From Lepisosteus oculatus (taxonomy: Eukaryota > Chordata > Actinopteri > Semionotiformes > Lepisosteidae), in contig NC_090698.1 of assembly GCF_040954835.1 (NCBI RefSeq), positions 6,384,501 to 6,448,500 on the forward strand: 64,000 bases of DNA, written 5' to 3'. The position numbers were made by a program, and so were the translations under genes. Of this stretch, positions 1 through 14,092 are shown one piece after another. The first letter of the stretch is position 1. The number at the start of each line of letters is the position of its first letter. Under the pieces are notes generated by a model. That model was not told where the DNA came from. It saw only the letters and a list, made by a program, of their open reading frames with translations, and ran no database searches.

Positions 1-1126
1 ATTAACACCAGGGCGACAGCATTTTTGCTCTGTTCATCTCTGGGAGGATCCTGTAGGCTTGTACGCTTTCAAAGCAAAATGAACTATGGCACTTCTCCTG
101 GGCTCCATATTCAACTTCCTTGACTTCGATAAGTAGAGATGCAAGGAGCCACAGCACAGTCCAGTGAAGGTTCGAGGGGAGTTAAATTGTGCCAAAAAAC
201 GCCATTTCCGGAGAACACTGGGAGAAGACGGACACAAGGCGTGTTCCCTCCCAGGGTCCTGCATTCCAGCAGTGTTACAGGTGTCCAGCCAGGGTCACTC
301 TGTGTTATTACTTTGAGTAGGTGTTTGAGTGACCAAATTCTTGAAATTCTTCCACTTTTGGTTCAGTGGCTCTTCCTGATAATTATCCCCCCCCTTCAGA
401 TTTTCCTGAGATGTCTCCTACAACAGCAGGTGTCTGTTTAGAATCCACCCAAGCCAGGTCAGGAGTAATGGCCCCTTGGCAGCGCCAGATCTCTGCAGGT
501 CATTGTGTTGCGGCTGGTCTGTCGTTTATTGACTCGGCTTCATGCAGTCATCGGCACAAGTTACATTACGGACTGTAAGTTAATCACAAAATCATAAACT
601 GACGTTTGATCAGAAGAGATTGTCTTGCCCTGGACAGCCGTTGTCGGAGAGAGAAGTTCACAGGACCTACTGTATATATTCCAGAAATTAATACATTTCT
701 CATTTGGAAAACCAGTCCTACAATAAAACTCCAAACTCCGTTTTCCACAGTAATGTGATTTTGAAAGCATGGATGATCTATAATAATAATTAATAGTCCC
801 TTACACTCATATCGTGCTGTTGTGGATCTGTCACCGCAAAACGTCTAACAGATCAGCAGATAAATGAAAAGCACGTGATGATAAGTTCTGTGGTCAGTGC
901 TCTGTATTCCTGGAGTTTGTTTCACTGGAAATGTAAACGTGTCACATGTAAGGCACGTGTAATTGTGTTCACCTTCACAGCAGTAAGAAGCCTCCTGAGT
1001 GGTAAGAAATGCTTCACTCTTTCTTGGCATGAGGGAAGGTAGCAGAGAAGTGCTTTGTTAATGTGAATGCTTTTCAAGGCAAGGGCCCCCAGTCATCGTA
1101 TCCCTGCCTCTCTCTGCCTGTGCCAG
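1..1126 (+). other. psmd8 intron (5' side), no recognised element
   Basis: AT-moderate sequence left of the first visible psmd8 exon, ending in a pyrimidine-rich tract and a CAG acceptor at 1124-1126. I looked for the upstream psmd8 exons and did not find them. The short open frames here have no recognisable content. Confidence 0.6.
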
Positions 1127-4510
<3,384 letters not shown>

Positions 4511-4744
4511 CAGCACCTTGCAGCGTGGGAGAGCAACTGCAGATATACAGACACAGACGCACAGAGACAGACATGCAGAAGCGCAGAGATCTATACAGCG
4601 ATGTGTAGGACATCGCCAGACATACCCCCATAAGTACCTTGTCCATGACAGATGCACACAGGTGGGCAAGTTCACGCACCGAGGGACTGACACGCATGCA
4701 TTTGTGTGCCTGTGTGTGAGTGTCTGTGTGTGTAATGCAGGTGT

Positions 4745-4750
4745 AATAAA
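4745..4750 (+). terminator. poly(A) signal of psmd8
   Basis: AATAAA 235 bp after the psmd8 stop codon, preceded by a TG-rich stretch. It is the first canonical signal downstream, so the 3' UTR is probably about 250 bp. Confidence 0.75.
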
Positions 4751-4759
4751 GACCTAACT

Positions 4760-6740
4760 GCAGCAGCCGGCGGTGACACTCTCCTTACTGGACCTCTTCG
4801 CTGTTTGCCTGCTGGGCACCCACGTCAGGCTCCCGTCAACACTAACATTGTGTTGCGACAGGGGCCTGCCCTCCGAGAGCCGGCCTGGACACAACGCCAA
4901 GCACAAAACAGAGCAGACCGTGCACATGAGGCCTTGTGTGACACGCAGGGCCTGACAGCGACGCTCTTGACAGGAAGCTGAGCGAGGCAGGAAGTGTAGG
5001 AGGCCTGGCTCCTCTGATTGGAGGGGATGCTCTGTGGCCAGCAGGGCTCTGTGTCTTAATCCTTCTAGGATTCCCTGCCACCCCTTAACAGCTAATCGGG
5101 CTGCCATTGGCTGTGCCGTCTGAGCCACAGTCTGAGGCCTTTCTGTTCAGTACTGATCCTCTGGCGGTGTTTGCGGTGGTCTGTTGAGATCTGATCCATT
5201 CACAGTGTGCATCTGGTAGAGCAGCTTGCGCTGTTCCAGGCTTTTCCGGTTTGACTAGCTGTGTGAGGAGTTGGATAGTTTTAACTCTTTGTCCAAAACA
5301 CATATGTTGCAGCCTGGCCTATAATTGCGCAGCTTGTGAACACACGGTCAGATCAGCTCTGCAGAGAACGGGCTCGGGTGGCCTGCAGAGTTTAGGAGCT
5401 GGTGCCCACTTGGCCCGTTGGTGTGGGCGCGGAGCTCGTTTCGTCCAGCTCTGGCCCCGGCACCAGGCGTCTCGACCCCCTCTCCCTTCCCGGGAGAAGG
5501 CCTCCAGCACACCCTGCAGCAGCTGCTGGTGCTGTAGTTGACATCCTCGACATTGTTTGTAAGGCAATAACTGTCCGAGCTCACAGTAGGCTGGGAAATA
5601 GAGAGGCCATGACGTCTGTGGACTATACATCACTGCAAGGAAAGAACTGCTGTTGGCAAAAATGCTTTCAAGTAGCTATGCTGTAGTTCTGCATCTGCCC
5701 ACTAGAGTGTGCTCTGTCAAGGTAACACCAATCCTTGTTCTCGTTTCCTAGCGAGAGGTGAGAACAATGACTGCTGTCCAGTTCTGACTTGTTTTGCCCC
5801 CTGGTTCTTCATGTGCGTCTTCTCACAAAAGAAGTTGTTTATTCCTGTGATGTGACTTTTACTGTAATATATATGCCAAATAAAAAATAAAACCCCTTTT
5901 CCACTTTTGAACAGGTCTTTTCCTTTGGACAGCAGTCAATCTTTATGCAAAAGAATGAAGAGGTTTGTAACCTCTTCAGCATTTGATGAAGAGGTGTGAT
6001 TGTGAAGATGATCAGACTAAGTGTCTTTACAGTGTCTACAGGTCTGATGATGATGGTGTGTTAAAGGGAAGTTACAGATGATGACTTGAGTCTAAGCTCT
6101 GAGGCTCCTGACAGGCAATAAACAGATTACGAGTTTCCTTGGCTACCAAAATGAATTTAATTATAGGCTGTACTATTAATTTCAGAATGAAACAGGATCA
6201 AATGAAAGTTTAATTGATAGCATAGCACATTAAAAAAAGCAACAGCATATACAGTAACATTTTGGATATTTTAATTTAAAAATGATCTGGTGTTGAGTTT
6301 TTTTGTATAATGTTCAAAACGTTTTTTCTAGTTTCTGTGTGACGATGAAGGAAACCAACTGATTTCTGATATGCTGTTTCTTTACAGTATTATACAGTTC
6401 AATAGTGTTGCCATTGTTTATCTTAAAGTACAGTAAAGACTGTTTGAGGAAGCGGGTGGTTGCCGGGCGCGTTGTCATGGTTACTGTCCAGTGTCCCCTC
6501 CCTCGCTCCGCAGTGTCGCTCTGGCCACCAGTGAAGCTGCTAGTGTTACCGTAGTGACCCACGCTGGCTCACACAGGAAGTTCTGCTGTATTGCCAACCT
6601 GAGGGTGGTGAGAGACAGGAAGTGAAATGGATGGAGTGAGACAGAGAGAAGGGGCTGGTGGGAGATTTAGATGTAGCTATGGATTGCAGTTCATTGAAAA
6701 TTTAATTCACTTTAATCTATTGTATACAAATCTGAGGTCA
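4760..6740. other. intergenic region between psmd8 and ggn 3' ends
   Basis: The 5' half is moderately GC-rich (about 5330-5540) and the rest AT-rich. Several short open frames exist on both strands, but none shows a recognisable domain or a plausible splice partner. Part of it may be ggn 3' UTR. I see no confident functional element. Confidence 0.5.
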
Positions 6741-6750
6741 TGCATACTGT

Positions 6751-6983
6751 GTCTGTCAAGGATAATGCAAACTTCCTGTTGAGTGCCCATCAACCCAACT
6801 ATATTTTTACCCGCTGAAAAGAAGAAAGAAAACACAACGTTTCGGCTGTGGAGCCCTATCTTTCTTACACCCGGAGAAGGCTCCAAGGCCGAAACGTTGT
6901 GTCTTCTTCTCTTTTCAGCTGGTCAAGATATTGTTGGGTTGATAAGCATTCAACAGGAAGTTTGCATTATCCTTGATAGATAA
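6751..6983. repeat. long inverted repeat (hairpin) built from a dispersed fish repeat
   Basis: Two arms of about 95-105 bp (about 6751-6855 and 6889-6983) are reverse complements with few mismatches and flank a loop of about 33 bp. Each arm carries the words AACGTTTCGGC / GCCGAAACGTT and GAAGAAGG-like sequence. The right arm continues into GGAATAAACC...TTTGCAGCCTACGC to about 7045. A direct copy of this repeat, without the inverted arm, is nested in a SINE at 43008-43104. The head-to-head form resembles the terminal repeats of Penelope-like elements. The family name is tentative. Confidence 0.75.
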
Positions 6984-7444
6984 CAGGAATAGCAAAGGAA
7001 TAAACCTTTACCTGTTTCTTTGCAGCCTACGCACGGTGACGCAGCTGCCCACCTGAACTATATTTTCACCTGTATATATTGAGCAACATGTGTTCAATTA
7101 GCACAGATTCTGTACATAATCCTTTAAATTGCTGCAACTTGTTTTAAATTTTTCTACGTGTTAATTACGTCGAGACAAGCAACCATAGTCAACTGTTTTG
7201 GCCATTATGTTGCTAACATGGAGCAGTCATCAATTAGATTTACATGTGCTCTATAAATCGTTGTGATTCTTTTTTTTGCTTTTGCAGACACCTTCACAGG
7301 CAGTGACATACTGTAGTAGTACTGTAGCAGAGTAACCTGTGCTGCTCTGTAGAATGAATACTATAGATGGAGATCAGCTGTGTGTTCCCCTGTAGATTGA
7401 AACAGACTACAGTCCAGGCAGAGACACACAGGCAGTTCTCTCTC

Positions 7445-10400
7445 TCACCACTGGGCGACGTTGTGGGGCAGCGGAGCGTTGGCGTGGTGATGGCAGCGAG
7501 CCTGGCGTGAGCAGGAGGGGTCAGCGTGGAAGGACGGCCAGCGGCCCTGCGGGCGGCGCGGGGGGTCCGGGGCCGAGGGGCTGGATCTCCTCTCGCTCTC
7601 CTCTCTTTCCTCCTCCTCCTCCTCCTCCTCTCCCGTGGGCCTGGGGCAGGAGCAGGGGGCCTGGGGCTGGAGTTTCAGCTCGGCCTGGGCTGGGGGAGCC
7701 GTTGCCTGGGCGGGGGTGGGGCCCGGTAGGCGGGAGGACCGGGGGCCGGGGTGTGTGGGCCAGGGCTCCAGAGCGTGAAGGCTGTGGGAGGACCGCACTG
7801 GGCCCTGGGGCTTCTCCGGCCCCCAGGAAGGGCAGCGGTGGGGGTAAGGGGTCGGGGGCAGGTGTCTTACTTGAGGCTGGCGCTGTGACGCAAGGTCTCC
7901 AGACTCGGGCAGCGGGGTGAAATTGCAGCGCTGCACTGTCGCAGCTGGGGGGCTGCTGGCCTCGTGTTCCTCCTCGTTAGAGAACCCTTCCAGCTTGACC
8001 GCACTGGCACCATCCTGAGCGCCTGGGGTCCCTGGGGCTGTTGGTCCCGGTATTTGCGCCGTCACGCTGGTGCTGCTCCCGGGCTGGGATTTCCTGCCCC
8101 CTGCTGGCGAGACGCTGCCTTGCTTCTTCGCCTGAGCGGTCCCCGCCCGGCCGCCGCCGCTGCTGATGCGAGCTGTGGTGTGCGCCTTTCTCCCTCTCGC
8201 CACCTGCCTGACGGCTCCGATCCGCGTGGGGCAGGGCTGGGGTGGCGGCCTGGGCTGCCGGGGGGTGCCGCCCTCCTCTCGCGAGATGGGGGTGCTGGAA
8301 GTGGGCACTCTGGGGCCAGCGGCCGGTGTGCCCACACTGCAGGGCAAGTGAGAAGTGGACGATTGTGCAGGAGGTTTCACGGCCTTATTGCCCCGGGGGT
8401 TAGTTGTCAGTTTGGTTACGGGGGTGATTTTGACGCTCTGTGCGGGGGCTGTCACGGGCTTGGTGGGTGGGTTGGCTTCTGGGGTGCTTGCGGGGGCAAA
8501 GGTTTCCTTCCTCATGGCCCCGGGGGCTCGGTGGGCAGTTCTGGCGGCAGGAGCTCTGACAGCCTCGGAGTACGACGCGGCCTTCATTGCCCGACGTACA
8601 GCTGCCTGCACCTCAGACACTGGGGGAGGCGGAACCAGCTGTTGCTGCTGGAGATACCGCAGCCTGAAGATGAGCAGACACAGGGGTCTGACAGTGAGCC
8701 AGACAGACACAGGGGTCTGACAGGAACCAGACAGAGACACAGAGGTCTGACATTGAGCCAGACAGACACAGAGGTTTGACACTTAGACAGAGACACAGAG
8801 GTCTGACAGTGAGCCAGACAGACACAGGGGTCTGACAGGAACCAGACAGAGACACAGAGGTCTGACAGTGAGTCAGACAGACACAGGGGTGTGACAGTGA
8901 GCCAGACAGACACAGGGGTCTGACACTGAGCCAGGCAGTCACGAGGGTGTGACAGTGAGCCAGGCAGTCACGAGGGTGTGACAGTGAGCCAGACAGACAC
9001 AGGGGTCTGACAGGAACCAGACAGAGACACAGAGGTCTGACAGTGAGTCAGACAGACACAGGGGTGTGACAGTGAGCCAGACAGACACAGGGGTCTGACA
9101 CTGAGCCAGGCAGTCACGAGGGTGTGACAGTGAGCCAGACAGACACAGGGGTCTGATAGTGAGCCAGACAGACACAGTGGTCTGACAGTGAGTCAGACAG
9201 ACACAGGGGTGTGACACTGAGCCAGACAGACACAGGGGTCTGACAGTGAGCCAGACAGTCACGAGGGTGTGACAGTGAGCCAGACAGAGACACGGAGGTC
9301 TGACAGTGAGCCAGACAGTCACGGGTCTGAGAGTGAGCCAGACAGTCACGAGGGTGTGACAGTGAGCCAGACAGAGACACAGGGGTCTGACACTCACAGA
9401 CACAGGGGTTTGACAGTTAGCCAGAAAGACACAGGGGTCTGACAGGAGCCAGACAGAGACACAGAGGTCTGACAGTGACTCAGACAGACACAGGGGTCTG
9501 ACAGGAACCAGACAGAGACACAGAGGTCTGACATTGAGCCAGACAGACACAGAGGTTTGACACTTAGACAGAGACACAGAGGTCTGACACTTAGACAGAG
9601 GCACAGAGGTCTGACAGTGAGCCAGACAGACACAGAGGTGTGGCACTTAGACAGAGAGACAGGGGTCTGACAGTGAGCCAGACAGACACAGGGGTCTGAC
9701 ACTCAGACAGAGACACAGGGGTCTGACAGGGGCCAGACAGAGACACAGAGGTCTGACAGGAGCCAGACGGAGACACAGAGGTCTGACAGTGAGCCAGACA
9801 GACACAGGGGTCTGACAGGGGCCAGACAGAGACACAGGGGTCTGACAGGGGCAGACAGAGACACAGAGGTCTGATAGGAGCCAGACGGAGACACAGAGGT
9901 CTGACAGTGAGCCAGACAGACACAGGGGTCTGACACTCAGACAGAGACACAGGGGTCTGACAGTGAGCCAGACAGACACAGAGGTTTGACACTTAGACAG
10001 AGACACAGGGGTCTGACAGTGAGCCAGACAGACACAAGGGTCTGACAGGGGCCAGACAGAGACACAGAGGTCTGACAGGAGCCAGACAGAGACACAGAGG
10101 TCTGACAGTGAGCCAGACAGTCACAAGGGTGTGACAGTGAGCCAGACAGAGAGACAGGGATCTGACAGTGAGCCAGACAGAAATGCAAAGGTCTGATACC
10201 CAGACAGAGATAGAGGGGCTGACACTCAAACACAGACACGGGCTTGAAAGAGAGTCAAACACACAGACAGAGGGTCTACGTATGTCAAGGTACAGTATGT
10301 CAAACAGTGATGGAGAGCCTGACAGCGAGAGTGCAACAGGCAGTCACACAAAGACAATCTAAGAGTGACCGAGAGGCAGACAGAAATTGACATAGAAGGA

Positions 10401-11497
10401 AGACAAGGGGTGACACACACAGGCCAGAGAAAGAGAATCCGACAGAAATGCCCTGATGGGCAGACAGACCTGGCATCCAGCTGGGCGCGGGTTTTCTCGG
10501 ACATGACGAAGTTGGGAGGCACTTTCAGTATGGGTATGGAGCTTTTGCTACAGGTACTGCTGCTGTCATTTGTGCTCTTGGGGTTGTTGCTGACACTGCT
10601 CCCACTGCCACTGCTAATACTCCAGCTACTAAAGCTGCTGATACTGCTACTGCTGCTAGTGCTGCTCATACTGCTGCAGCAGGTATTGCTTTCTGGCTGA
10701 GCCCCCATACCACCTTGCTGTGAATGCTGGCACTGAACCCAGGCGTCTGGCTCTGAGCCAGTAGCACCCTCCAGTTGCTGGGCTGGGGGAGCAGAGCGTG
10801 CAGAAGGGGGGGGAGTGGAAATTTGGGGTGCTTTGATGTCCCATGCCCCTCTCGGACAAACCCCCCTATCCTTAATCTCCTGCTTTGGCTGTGGAGACTT
10901 GTCTCCCCCTAGTGTCAGGGGTGTGAGCGACACGTCTTTGCTGGGAGAGGGGTGGAGAAGGGGGACAGGCAGGGCTCTAGATTTCTGCTGTCTCAAGGTA
11001 AATTTGAGGGGCAGCAGGGAGGGCTGAGGCTTGGGGGAACCCGGGGGGCCACGGGCGATCTGGGGCACATGGCTACGTGTGTTCACGCCCTCCCCTGGGG
11101 GCGGGGGCGCTGTAGGGAAGAGGGCTGGGAGCTTGTGCTGGCGCTGGGGGCTGTGTCTGGAGTAGATGGGGGGCTGGGGAGGACACAGGGAGGCGCCCAT
11201 GCCTGGGGAAGGTTTCGGGGTGCCTTTGATAGGGGTGTTTGGTGAGAGGGGGAAGGGGCTCAGTTGGCGTGTCCCCGGGAGCCTCCTCTGGGGTCTGCGG
11301 AGAGCCCACCCCGGCTCTTCTCCCGGCTGTGTCTCCCCTCCTGTCGCTTCGTCTGTCTCTCTCTCTCCCCCTGCGGCTCGGCCTCGCTCTCTCCCTCTCT
11401 CCCTCTCTCCGGCCCAGCCTCTCTCGCGCTCGCTCTCTCTGTCTCCCTCTGCTGGTGGCGGCTGTTCCTGCTGCAGTTCGGACTGACCATTGCCCAT
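7445..11497 (-). CDS. ggn: gametogenetin-like protein (two coding exons)
   Basis: Mammalian gametogenetin is a proline-rich germ-cell protein reported to bind FANCL and other testis proteins. Coding exons run 11497-10470 and 8663-7445 on the minus strand. The donor is CCAG|GTCTGT, the acceptor TCATCTTCAG|GC, and the split Arg codon keeps the frame, giving 748 residues (human about 650). The start MGNGQSEL parallels the recalled human MGNVQSEP. Gly2 and Ser6 fit an N-myristoylation site. Pro/Ser/Gln-rich disorder fills most of the chain, with a Ser-run near residues 275-320, SYSEAVRAP after the exon junction (compare human SYAEVLKQ) and a Glu-run near 690. The C-terminus is Cys/His-rich (CSRQARCHHHANAPLPHNV). 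Position between psmd8 and spred3, and opposite strand, match human GGN. Orthology is inferred from synteny plus the N-terminus; the body is low-complexity and would align poorly. Confidence 0.8.
8672..10260. repeat. 29-bp minisatellite filling the ggn intron
   Basis: About 50 units with the words GGTCTGACAGTGAGCCAGAC and AGACACAGGG, with variants in which the unit loses a few bases. On the ggn (minus) strand it is pyrimidine-rich. It runs to within about 10 bp of the exon 2 acceptor at 8664, so the polypyrimidine tract of that acceptor looks like part of the first unit. It accounts for most of the 1.8-kb intron. Confidence 0.93.
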
Positions 11498-11859
11498 CCT
11501 CCCTCACTCTGGTCTCCTGCCAGGAAGACCAGCGGCACGAGGTGACTTTTATTACATTGGCTTTTGACTGAAGCCTCCGTAATGGAGGTTCAATCATAAT
11601 ATCCCCTTTACTTTTTGTCCTCTGCATACTCTCAGTGAAGCCCGGCGGTGTCTGTGCTTCTCTCGCTACGCTGTGCTAGATTATGATTGTACTATTATTT
11701 GTTTAGATTGATCTTTTTGATTACTGTGTTGTGATACCATGGTGCAGCTATCATTAATCACAGAAGGTAATGATAAGCATTTGTCAGAGGTGGACAGGGT
11801 CACACAACAATTACTAAAGTAAATCATAGTAAGATACAGTCATAGTCCCGTGTTTTGTA

Positions 11860-12070
11860 GCACATAGAAAGCAGGGCAGTATCAGGAGAAAGCACAGAGA
11901 AGAAGCACTCCAGAACTGAGAACAGAAGGCCCTTCTGTACAGAAAGGGCAGTGGGTGTCTGGAACAAGTTGCACAGCTGTCTTCTTGAAGCTGATTTCCT
12001 GTGATCTTGTAAGACATGACTGGACAAGATGTTCAGACTAATAATGTGCTAGCAACTAAATAAACTTGGT
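11860..12070 (+). repeat. fragment of a dispersed fish repeat
   Basis: Contains GGGTGTCTGGAACAAGTTGC, GAAGCTGATT and CTAGCAACTAAATAAAC. This pattern is familiar from an abundant interspersed repeat of fishes. A related piece is at 34020-34140 (GAAACAAGCTTCCCAGCCG, GGTTGAGGCTGATTCC). Diverged; family not named. Confidence 0.5.
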
Positions 12071-12149
12071 GAATCACATTACTCTTGTTTGTAGCCTTAG
12101 ATGTTCAGTGGAGTTTCTGTAATATGTGTGAAATCTCCTGTTATGTCCC

Positions 12150-12275
12150 AAAGCTCTGGAACTCTGTCCCTAAAGATATCAGACAGTCACCCTCTGTAAA
12201 CTCCTTCAAATAGATACTCAAAACCTTCTTCTTTAGAAGAGCCTTTACTCAACTGGTTCCTCAGCTCAGTGGCGT
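12150..12275 (+). mobile_element. LINE ORF2 C-terminal fragment (L2-like)
   Basis: One frame reads LWNSVPKDIRQSPSVNSFK, a stop, then ILKTFFFRRAFT. This matches the common C-terminal signature of fish L2-type reverse transcriptases (LWNSLP...SFK..LKTHLF..AF). It is short and contains an in-frame stop, so it is dead. It lies in the ggn-spred3 upstream region. Confidence 0.65.
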
Positions 12276-12904
12276 AAAACACCACCAACTTCATTTTCCC
12301 CTTAAATATTCCTGGACGTTAAGTATTGTTGCACAGAGCCGCAGAATTGAGTTTCACTTAAGAGCCAGGTTAAGGGAAAAGGTCTCCGTGTTGGATACCT
12401 GACAGCTCCGGTAACTCGGAATGCACGAGTGTTTGTGTCTTGGGAGGGGTGACTTCTGGGAAACTGAGCTGAAGGCATTGCAGAGAGACGGAGGCTGATT
12501 GGATTTGAGAGCCCGCAGGCCTTTCAACACCTCCCTGTCTGGGGCGATCGATCGCCTCTGGGACCCGCGGGGCGTCCTGTCTGGCGCTGCTGGCACGGCT
12601 CCGGGTGTGTTCTCGCAGGAGAGGCCTGGGTGAGGTATCTCGGACCCTTCGCCAGCCGGCAGTTACCTCAGCGATGTGCGCGCTATCTCCATTACAGTGC
12701 GCCCGGCTCCGTGAGGGTCCTGCTGGAAGTGAGACAGGGGAGGACACGGCTCGTCACCGCCGCACGGAGAGGCTGCTGGGGCGTGCCCGCTGTCCTGGGA
12801 ACTGTGAGGTTAGCAGACCTCAGATACTGGTCTTTATGTGTTGTACAATATCGGTAGGTGTGGCACTGTGACCAATAAACGATCACAACGTAACTACTGT
12901 TATG

Positions 12905-14092
12905 ATTAGTATATCTATTCCTGCTACAGCTACTGCTATTCCTACTACAGTTATTGCTACTATGGTTATTCCTGCTACAGTTACTGCCACTACTGCTATT
13001 CCAGCTGCAGCTATTCCTGCTACAGTTACTGCCACTGCTGCTATTCCAGCTACAGCTATTCCTGCTACAGTTACTGCCACTGCTGCTATTCCAGCTACAG
13101 CTATTACTGCTACAGTTACTGCCACTGCTGCTATTCCAGCTACAGCTATTCCTGCTACAGTTACTGCCACTACTGCTATTCCAGCTACAGCTATTCCTGC
13201 TACAGTTACTGCCACTGCTGCTATTCCAGCTACAGCTATTCCTGCTACAGTTACTGCCACTACTGCTATTCCAGCTACAGCTATTCCTGCTACAGTTACT
13301 GCCACTGCTGCTATTCCAGCTACAGCTATTCCTGCTACAGTTACTGCCACTGCTGCTATTCCAGCTGCAGCTATTCCTGCTACAGTTACTGCCACTGCTG
13401 CTATTCCAGCTACAGATATTCTTGCTACAGTTACTGCCACTGCTGCTATTCCAGCTACAGCTATTCCTGCTACAGTTACTGCCACTGCTGCTATTCCAGC
13501 TACAGCTATTCCTGCTACGGTTACTGCCACTGCTGCTATTCCAGCTACAGCTATTCCTGCTACGGTTACTGCCACTGCTGCTATTCCAGCTGCAGCTATT
13601 CCTGCTACGGTTACTGCCACTGCTGCTATTCCAGCTGCAGCTATTCCTGCTACGGTTACTGCCACTGCTGCTATTCCAGCTACAGATATTCCTGCTACGG
13701 TTACTGCCACTGCTGCTATTCCAGCTACAGCTATTCTTGCTACGGTTTCTGCCACTGCTGCTATTCCAGCTACAGCTATTCCTGCTACAGTTACTGCCAC
13801 TGCTGCTATTCCAGCTACAGATATTCCTGCTACAGTTACTGCCACTGCTGCTATTCCAGCTACAGCTATTCCTGCTACAGTTACTGCCACTGCTGCTATT
13901 CCAGCTACAGCTATTCCTGCTACAGTTACTGCCACTGCTGCTATTCCAGCTACAGCTATTCCTGCTACAGTTACTGCCACTGCTGCTATTACTGCTGTTG
14001 CTGCTATTCATACTGTAGTTCCTGCTGTTCCTGCTGCAGTTGCTACTATTACTGCCAGTCATGCTATTCCTGCTACAGCCACTGCTATTTAG
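12905..14092. repeat. 45-bp minisatellite, about 25 units
   Basis: The unit contains ATTCCTGCTACAGTTACTGC and GCTGCTATTCCAGCTACAG. As 45 is a multiple of three and the unit lacks stops in several frames, it is open in three frames at once (up to 456 codons). This explains the long low-complexity open frames here; none is a gene. Units are highly alike, with more diverged edges. Confidence 0.94.

Larger units (their letters stand above)
11498..12800 (-). promoter_or_regulatory. candidate ggn 5' untranslated exon and CpG-containing promoter
   Basis: Just upstream of the ggn ATG, the minus strand reads CTTCCTGGCAG|GAGACC, a good acceptor with exon start at 11516. This implies a 5' non-coding exon. 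A matching donor, GCTGAG|GTAACT, has its exon end at 12667 inside a CpG-containing patch (about 12480-12800). This pairing is a hypothesis from splice consensus only; other upstream exons are possible. Confidence 0.35.

Noticed and set aside
12692-14092. Open frames of 354-456 codons on both strands
   Set aside because: Produced by the 45-bp array; simultaneous openness in several frames is the mark of a stop-free repeat.
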